Of a DNA stretch of 34,162 nucleotides, positions 29,396 to 34,162 are shown piece by piece. The DNA is from an uncultured Coriobacteriaceae bacterium (GTDB taxonomy: Bacteria > Actinomycetota > Coriobacteriia > Coriobacteriales > Atopobiaceae): positions 1 through 34,162 of the forward strand of contig CACYTH010000020.1 in assembly GCA_902777325.1 (NCBI GenBank). Direction: 5' to 3'. Positions within the stretch are counted from its first letter, which is position 1, and the number at the start of each line of letters is the position of its first letter. A program made the position numbers and the translations under genes. The notes under the pieces are model-generated. The model was not told where the DNA came from, searched no databases, and worked only from the letters and a program-made list of their open reading frames with translations.

Positions 29396-29818
29396 ATGGC
29401 AACCATTACCTGCCAGTTCGTGCGTCCGGACCGACTGCTCTACGAGGGCGAGGTGGCGAGCATGGTGCTCGTCGCCGCCACCGGCGAGCTCGGCGTTTGG
29501 CCCGGCCATGCGCCGGAGATCTGCGCGCTCGGCAACGGCGTCGTGCGCCTGAACACCGTCTCCACGGCGGGCGTGCCGGGCGAGACGACCGAGGTCATCA
29601 TCTCGGGTGGCTACGTCGAGATCACGCCGGACAGGGTCATCGTCCTGGCCGATCACGCGCGCCGCGCCGACGACATCGAGCCGGATGTCGTCAAGGAGAC
29701 TCGTGGGAAAGCCGTAGCGTCGCGTGACGCACTCCCCGAGGACGACAGTCGTCGTGCATACTATGACAACAAAATTGCATGGTGCGACTTGCTGCTGCAG
29801 CACGCGCCGCAGGAGTAG
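29396..29818 (+). CDS. atpC: F-type ATP synthase subunit epsilon (F1)
   Basis: Epsilon binds gamma and regulates ATPase activity. The 140-residue protein has the N-terminal beta-sandwich (MATITCQFVRPDRLLYEGEV, then ATGELGVWPGHAPEICAL) and ISGGYVEITPDRVIVLADHA, followed by a C-terminal helical hairpin with an Asp/Arg-rich stretch. It begins 6 bases after the atpD stop with a weak ribosome site, and murA begins 23 bases after it with no terminator in between. Confidence 0.95.
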   Translation: MATITCQFVRPDRLLYEGEVASMVLVAATGELGVWPGHAPEICALGNGVVRLNTVSTAGVPGETTEVIISGGYVEITPDRVIVLADHARRADDIEPDVVKETRGKAVASRDALPEDDSRRAYYDNKIAWCDLLLQHAPQE

Positions 29819-29841
29819 CTCATTTCGTACGGAGGATCGAG

Positions 29842-31116
29842 TTGGACGTCATTCGCATTGAGGGAGGCCATCGCGTCAGTGGCGTGGTGACCGTTGAGGG
29901 GGCAAAGAACTCGGCGCTCAAGCTCATGGCGGCCACCATCCTGGCCCCGGGCGTCAACACGCTGACCAACGTGCCCAACATCGCGGACGTCCATGTCATG
30001 GGCAAGGTGCTCTCGCGCCTCGGCGCGCGCATCACGGTGGTCGACGAGCACACGCTGAGCATCGACACCTCGTTGGTGGACAGCTGGGTCACCCCCTACG
30101 AGCTGGTGGCGCAGATGCGCGCCTCAACGGCCGTTCTGGGACCCCTGCTCGGTCGCTTCGGAAAGGCCACCGTTGCCATGCCGGGAGGCTGCAACATCGG
30201 CGCCCGCAAGATCGACATGCACATCCTTGGCCTGCAGGCCCTGGGCGTGGAGTTCGACCTCGACCACGGCGACATCAACGCCACGGCTCCGCATGGGCTG
30301 GCCGGCACCACGGTCACGCTGGACTTTGCCAGCGTGGGTGCCACGGAGAACCTCATGATGGCCTCGGTCCGGGCAAAGGGCACCACGGTCATCGACAACG
30401 CGGCGCGCGAGCCCGAGATCGTCGACCTGGCCAACCTCCTCAACGAGATGGGCGCGCAGGTGAAGGGCGCCGGCACCCCGGTCATCGAGATCGAGGGAGT
30501 GGACACCCTCTGTCCCGTGACTCACGAGGTGGTGGGCGACCGCATCGAGGCGGGCACCTTCATCGCGACGGCCGCGCTTTGCGGCGAGCCCATCGAGGTT
30601 CGCGGCTTCGATCCCGCGCATCTCGGGCTGGTGCTGCGCAAGTACGAGCAGATGGGCATTGCCATCGAGCGTCAGGGCCGCGGCGTGCGTGCCTGGCGCG
30701 ACGGCGCGATCCGTTCGGTCGACATCCAGACGCTGCCCTTCCCCGGGTTCCCCACGGACATGCAGGCCCAGACCATGTGCCTGCTCGCGGTGGGCGACAG
30801 CTCCTGCGTCATCACCGAGAACGTCTTCGAGAACCGCTTCATGTTTGCCAGCGAGCTTCAGCGCATGGGCGCCGACATCCGCATCGAAGGCCATCACGCG
30901 ATCGTGCATGGCGTCTCGGGCTTCTCCGGTGCCGAGGTAAAGTCGCCCGACCTTCGCGGCGGTGCCGCCCTTGTCATGGCGGGCCTGGTCGCAGATGGCG
31001 AGACGATCGTCTCGGACATCTATCACATCGACCGCGGGTACGAGCGGTTCGTCGAGAAGCTGCAGGGGCTGGGCGCCCACGTCGAGCGCGTCGAGATGCC
31101 TGACCCCGTTCTCTAA
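29842..31116 (+). CDS. murA: UDP-N-acetylglucosamine 1-carboxyvinyltransferase
   Basis: MurA transfers enolpyruvyl from PEP to UDP-GlcNAc, the first committed step of peptidoglycan synthesis. I chose TTG 29842 because GGAGG lies 6 bases upstream and the product MDVIRIEGGHRVSGVVTVEGAKNS starts where the family does; a GTG-type start at 29779 would overlap atpC. The protein has 424 residues. The active-site Cys117 is present in VAMPGGCNIGARKIDMH, as are Lys22-Asn23. A Cys rather than Asp at this position predicts the fosfomycin-sensitive form. The short gap to atpC and the terminator after murA suggest that it ends the atp transcript. Confidence 0.95.
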   Translation: MDVIRIEGGHRVSGVVTVEGAKNSALKLMAATILAPGVNTLTNVPNIADVHVMGKVLSRLGARITVVDEHTLSIDTSLVDSWVTPYELVAQMRASTAVLGPLLGRFGKATVAMPGGCNIGARKIDMHILGLQALGVEFDLDHGDINATAPHGLAGTTVTLDFASVGATENLMMASVRAKGTTVIDNAAREPEIVDLANLLNEMGAQVKGAGTPVIEIEGVDTLCPVTHEVVGDRIEAGTFIATAALCGEPIEVRGFDPAHLGLVLRKYEQMGIAIERQGRGVRAWRDGAIRSVDIQTLPFPGFPTDMQAQTMCLLAVGDSSCVITENVFENRFMFASELQRMGADIRIEGHHAIVHGVSGFSGAEVKSPDLRGGAALVMAGLVADGETIVSDIYHIDRGYERFVEKLQGLGAHVERVEMPDPVL

Positions 31117-31138
31117 AACCAAGAATCAGACTGCAAGG

Positions 31139-31177
31139 ATGCGGGGGACTGGCTGTGCCGTCTCCCGCATTTCTCTT
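31139..31177 (+). terminator. Rho-independent terminator after murA
   Basis: ATGCGGGGGAC (31139-31149) pairs with GTCTCCCGCAT (31160-31170), 11 bp with one G-T pair and a 10-nt loop, then TTCTCTT. It probably ends the atpB-murA transcript. Its tail touches the -35 of the next gene. Confidence 0.9.
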
Positions 31178-31207
31178 GCAAGCGAAACTTGTTTTGGGTA
31201 CAAACAA
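31176..31207 (+). promoter_or_regulatory. Promoter with overlapping inverted repeat upstream of the DtxR-family gene
   Basis: TTGCAA (31176-31181) and TACAAA (31199-31204) are 17 bases apart. A perfect 6-bp inverted repeat TTGTTT (31189-31194) / AAACAA (31202-31207) covers the -10. This is where a repressor would block transcription, so self-regulation is a reasonable guess. Confidence 0.55.
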
Positions 31208-31241
31208 AGCAATCGTGAATTCGCCTGGAGGATACGCAACT

Positions 31242-31664
31242 ATGCCCAAGACAGACACTCATGGCCCCAATAGCCTCAGCATGGCAAGCGAGGACTACCT
31301 CGAGTCCATCTATCGCATCATGGTCGACCAGGATGCATTTGAGACGGGCATTCGTTCGGTAGACGTGGCCGAGCAGCTTGAGGTCTCCAAGGCGAGCGTC
31401 AACAAGGCCATCGCCACGCTCAAGGACCATGGCATGGTCGAGCAGACCCGCTATGGTCGTGTGACGCTGACCGAGCAGGGCCGCGAGTACGGCAAGGACG
31501 TCTGGCATCGCCATCGCACGCTGCGGCTCTTCCTTACCGAGGAGCTCGGCGTCGATCCAGACACCGCGGACGACGAGGCCTGCCTCATGGAGCACGACCT
31601 CTCCGAGGACACCATGCGTCGCTGGTGCGACTATCTGGAGCGGCAGGGCGTCAAGGTGGAGTAG
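31242..31664 (+). CDS. DtxR/MntR-family metal-dependent transcriptional regulator
   Basis: A 140-residue regulator with the DtxR-type winged helix (LSMASEDYLESIYRIMVDQD, then VDVAEQLEVSKASVNKAIAT) and a helical dimerisation/metal-binding domain (GKDVWHRHRTLRLFLTEELG, then ACLMEHDLSEDTMRRWCDYL). It lacks the SH3-like third domain, so it is of the short MntR type. His, Glu and Asp residues typical of the metal site are present, but the metal (Mn or Fe) cannot be decided. ATG 31242 has GGAGG 10 bases upstream. No metal transporter lies next to it; it is a single gene with its own promoter, which carries an inverted repeat. Confidence 0.88.
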   Translation: MPKTDTHGPNSLSMASEDYLESIYRIMVDQDAFETGIRSVDVAEQLEVSKASVNKAIATLKDHGMVEQTRYGRVTLTEQGREYGKDVWHRHRTLRLFLTEELGVDPDTADDEACLMEHDLSEDTMRRWCDYLERQGVKVE

Positions 31665-31802
31665 TCCCACTCGTGGACGCCTGAGACCTTCTCGCACGGC
31701 AAGACTTGCCATCCGCGGGAAGCAAGGTCTGCTTGTCGGGGTTGATGGGTATGCTCATCTCGTTATGCAAAGCGCAGAGCAACCCATCGGAGGTACCGCA
31801 AC

Positions 31803-32708
31803 ATGAAGGCCATCATCCCGGCCGCCGGCCTTGGAACCCGTTTTCTTCCCGCCACCAAATGCTCGGCCAAGGAGCTGCTGCCGGTGCTCGACAAGCCGGT
31901 GATCCAGTATGTGGTCGAGGAGGCACTCGAGCCCGAGGGTGTCGATGGCGTCGTGATCGTCAACTCCCACGAGAAGCCCGAGATCGAGAAGTACTTCAGC
32001 GTGGACGAGGACTTCGAGCAGATGCTTCGTTCCAAGGGCAAGGACGCCCTGGCCGACGCCGTGCACACGGCCTCGAGCCTGCCGGTCTCCTTCGTCTACC
32101 AGGACGAGCCCCTTGGCCTTGGCCATGCCGTGCATTGCGCCGCCGAGGCGGTGGGCGACGAGCCCTTCTTCATCCTGCTGGGCGACTACTTCGTGCCTGA
32201 CCGCAAGATGTGCGTCAACATGGCCGAGGTCTCCCGTGCGCACGGCGGTGCGTCCGTCATCGCCGTGGCTCCCGTGCCGGCCGACCAGGTGAGCCGCTAC
32301 GGCATCATCGCCGGCGAGTGCGTGGGCGCCCTCGAGGGCAGCGACGCAACGGGCGAGCAGGAGGGTACCGTCTGGAAGGTGACCGGCCTCGTCGAGAAGC
32401 CCGCACCGGAGGAGGCGCCGTCGCACCTGTTCATCGTCGGCCGCTACCTGCTGTCGCCTGCCATCATGGACCTTCTCGCCACGCAGGGTGCCGGCGCGGG
32501 CGGCGAGATCCAGCTCACCGACTCCATGGAGCGCCTGCTCGAGTCCGAGGAGATGTATGCGCTGGTCGTGGACCCCTCCGAGGGCTGCGATACGGGTACG
32601 CCCGCCGCTTGGGCCGCCACCAACGCACGCCTCGCGCTTGCGAGCGACACCTATCGTGCCGCCTTCCTCGAGGAGCTCGGTGACGCGGCCAAGGGCCTCG
32701 TCGGCTAG
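31803..32708 (+). CDS. galU: UTP-glucose-1-phosphate uridylyltransferase
   Basis: GalU makes UDP-glucose from UTP and glucose-1-phosphate for cell-surface glycans and galactose use. The 301-residue protein has the nucleotide-binding N-terminus MKAIIPAAGLGTRFLPATKC with SAKELLPVLDKPVIQYVVEE, then DEPLGLGHAVHCA and GGEIQLTDSM. ATG 31803 follows GGAGG with a spacing of about 7. The upstream gap contains AGACTTGC and GCAAGGTCT, imperfect inverted arms of unclear role. Its stop is followed after 2 bases by a phosphohexomutase-like gene, so the two are translated from one message. Confidence 0.96.
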   Translation: MKAIIPAAGLGTRFLPATKCSAKELLPVLDKPVIQYVVEEALEPEGVDGVVIVNSHEKPEIEKYFSVDEDFEQMLRSKGKDALADAVHTASSLPVSFVYQDEPLGLGHAVHCAAEAVGDEPFFILLGDYFVPDRKMCVNMAEVSRAHGGASVIAVAPVPADQVSRYGIIAGECVGALEGSDATGEQEGTVWKVTGLVEKPAPEEAPSHLFIVGRYLLSPAIMDLLATQGAGAGGEIQLTDSMERLLESEEMYALVVDPSEGCDTGTPAAWAATNARLALASDTYRAAFLEELGDAAKGLVG

Positions 32709-32710
32709 TC

Positions 32711-34105
32711 ATGGCAATCATCCGCTTTGGCATCAACGGTTGGCAGGCGCGCATAAGCCAAGGCTTCAACGCAAGCGCTGTCGCGCAGGTGGCAGCTGCG
32801 CTTGGCGAGCTCTGGTCGGCCAAGGGCGAGGGCTCGCGCGTGTTCGTCGGCTTCGATGCCAGACGTGATTCAAGGCGCTTTGCCACCATCGCAGGCCAGG
32901 TGCTGGCTGCGTATGGGCTCGACGCCATCGTCTCTGACGGCATATGCCCGTCGCCGGCCCTCAGGTGGTCGGTGGCGCGCGATCCGCTGTGCATCGGCGG
33001 CGTCATGCTCACTGCGCTCTCCCTGCCCTGCGAGTATGGGGGCATTGTCGCCTGCAATGGCGACGGGGGACCTCTGGACCCGCGCGAGGCCGCCGTCATC
33101 GATCAGCGGATAGGTGCCGCAGCGTCCAACGTGCGTGGTGAGGTTCACCATGCCGACTTCGTGCGAGCCTATATAGATAGCTTGGTCACCAACGCCGACA
33201 CGTCGCTCATCGAGTCCTCCGGCCTCAAGATCGTGCTCGACCCCATGTATGGGGCGGGCTGCGGGTACGCGCACGAGCTGTTCGAGCGCATGGGTTGCGA
33301 GGTCGTGGCCGTCCATGACAGGCCGATCCCGGACTTCCGCGGTCTGCATCCTGATGCCCACGAGCCGTGGGTGGACGAGTGCGAGCGTGAGGTCGTCGCA
33401 AGCCATGCGGACATGGGCATCGTGCTTGACGGCGCCTGCGAGCGCTTTGCCCTTATAGACGAGAGGGGACGGCTGGTCTCCCAACACGACCTTGCGCCAA
33501 TGATCCTGGAGCACATCGTGCGCCAACGTGGCAAGCAAGGCCGCGTGGTGGGCACGGTCGCAACGTCTGCGCGCATCTCGCACCAGGCGGACTCCCTCGG
33601 ATGCGACTACACGATGGTTCCCGTAGGAATCGACTCCATATATAGGGAGTTCGGCGAGGGGGATGTCATCCTCGCAACGGACGAGGGCGGCAGCATATGC
33701 GTGCCAAGCCACGTTCCCATGCGCGACGGCATCATTGGGGCTGTCATGCTTGTGGAGTACGCGGCGGCCCTGCCCTCGCCGATCTCATCCTTAGTCAATG
33801 ACATTACGGAGCAGATCGGCCGGCTCGAGTACGCCTCGCGCGATGTAAGGCTCGATGCGGCCACCGCACAGCGTCTGCGCAATATTCTGCCAGGATTGTC
33901 TCCCGAGGCCGCATTTGGCCCCCTGCCGTCTCCAGTGGTGCGCGTATCGCACGTAGACGGTCTGAGAGCTGACCTCGAGGACGGCTCCTGGCTGCTGTTA
34001 CGCCCCTCACGAGGAGGTCCGACGGCGCGCACCTATGCAGAGGCGCCAACCCCGGCTTTGTCCCGCTCCCTCGCCTCCCGGGCGGCCCCCTCCTCCCTCG
34101 GGTAG
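32711..34105 (+). CDS. Phosphohexomutase-family protein with degraded active site (probable pseudoenzyme)
   Basis: The 464-residue protein aligns along its length with phosphoglucomutase/phosphomannomutase proteins: IRFGINGWQA at the N-terminus, VFVGFDARRDS (44-54), SDGICPSPALRW (75-86), GLHPDAHEP (211-219) and PMRDGIIG (336-343). All four active-site motifs are changed without frameshift. The phosphoserine motif TASHNP is TALSLP (101-106). The metal loop DGDADR is DGACER (240-245). The sugar loop GEQSG is TDEGG (323-327). The phosphate loop RPSGTEP is RPSRGGP (431-437). Ser104, one residue on, could at most be a shifted substitute. The C-terminal 20 residues are Ala/Ser-rich and not family-like. 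Start ATG 32711 is 2 bases after the galU stop. A normal partner would supply glucose-1-phosphate to GalU; this one may instead bind sugar phosphate or regulate. Activity is doubtful. Confidence 0.85.
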   Translation: MAIIRFGINGWQARISQGFNASAVAQVAAALGELWSAKGEGSRVFVGFDARRDSRRFATIAGQVLAAYGLDAIVSDGICPSPALRWSVARDPLCIGGVMLTALSLPCEYGGIVACNGDGGPLDPREAAVIDQRIGAAASNVRGEVHHADFVRAYIDSLVTNADTSLIESSGLKIVLDPMYGAGCGYAHELFERMGCEVVAVHDRPIPDFRGLHPDAHEPWVDECEREVVASHADMGIVLDGACERFALIDERGRLVSQHDLAPMILEHIVRQRGKQGRVVGTVATSARISHQADSLGCDYTMVPVGIDSIYREFGEGDVILATDEGGSICVPSHVPMRDGIIGAVMLVEYAAALPSPISSLVNDITEQIGRLEYASRDVRLDAATAQRLRNILPGLSPEAAFGPLPSPVVRVSHVDGLRADLEDGSWLLLRPSRGGPTARTYAEAPTPALSRSLASRAAPSSLG

Positions 34106-34128
34106 GACAATTGTGGAGGAGTCGTGGA

Positions 34129-34162
34129 GTGCGCAAAAGTCGGCCCCGCGGGCGCCCGGAGT
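34129..34162 (+). CDS. Possible start of a further gene (cut by window end)
   Basis: GTG 34129 lies 7 bases after AGGAG (34117-34121) and opens a frame to the window edge reading MRKSRPRGRPE. Only 11 codons are available, so this is a guess based on the ribosome site and position. Confidence 0.3.
   Translation, partial: MRKSRPRGRPE

Noticed and set aside
32960..34105. Motif loss in the phosphohexomutase-like gene as frameshift artefacts
   Set aside because: The altered motifs keep exact family spacing and the sequences on both sides remain in register, so they are substitutions. Only the last 20 or so residues could reflect a shifted frame.

Overview
This is a 34 kb, GC-rich stretch of bacterial chromosome. 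It has short intergenic gaps, strong GGAGG-type ribosome sites and frequent GTG or TTG starts. The gene set (pyruvate:ferredoxin oxidoreductase, a mannose-class PTS with its DUF956 partner, an arginine-deiminase-like protein, an F-type ATP synthase, and long Ala/Lys/Glu-rich surface proteins) fits an anaerobic, fermentative, Gram-positive high-GC organism. My best guess is the actinobacterial class Coriobacteriia (Olsenella/Atopobium/Collinsella-like). This rests on gene content and composition only; there is no rRNA here to confirm it. I found no tRNA, rRNA, CRISPR array, insertion sequence, phage or integration site.

Layout. 1-4.7 kb: the 3' end of the pyruvate oxidoreductase gene, a terminator, then a stand-alone carB with its own terminator. 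4.8-10.6 kb, minus strand: a GNAT acetyltransferase, then a mannose-family PTS operon read in the order LysR regulator, IIAB, IIC, IID, DUF956, and upstream of it a small NlpC/P60-like protein. 10.7-15.7 kb, plus strand: a cell-envelope block of a bactofilin-like membrane protein and two paralogous membrane-anchored Ala/Lys/Glu 'stalk' proteins. The stalk genes flank a decayed yitT gene on the opposite strand. 15.7-17.5 kb: a second GNAT protein convergent with an arginine-deiminase-like gene. 17.8-21.9 kb: prfA-prmC-tsaC-like-glyA (translation termination, release-factor methylation, tRNA threonylcarbamoylation, one-carbon metabolism). 22.0-31.2 kb: upp, a small three-helix membrane protein in the AtpI position, atpBEFHAGDC, and murA. 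31.2-34.1 kb: a DtxR/MntR-type regulator, galU, and a phosphohexomutase-like gene. The last bases may start another gene.

How the genes fit together. The PTS imports and phosphorylates a hexose, the oxidoreductase handles pyruvate, and the F-ATPase couples ATP to a proton gradient (its c-subunit looks proton-type). GalU makes UDP-glucose and MurA starts peptidoglycan precursor synthesis. The NlpC-like, bactofilin-like and stalk proteins suggest envelope structure.

Most worth a second look: (1) the galU-coupled phosphohexomutase homologue is a full-length open frame, but all four active-site motifs are altered, so it is a likely pseudoenzyme; (2) the arginine-deiminase homologue has Tyr where the catalytic His belongs and Asn for a substrate-binding Asp, but keeps the Cys; (3) the paired stalk genes share a two-block charge pattern, 88-residue tails and a duplicated promoter block, and sit beside a surface bactofilin-like protein; (4) the yitT pseudogene between them still has a good promoter and ribosome site.
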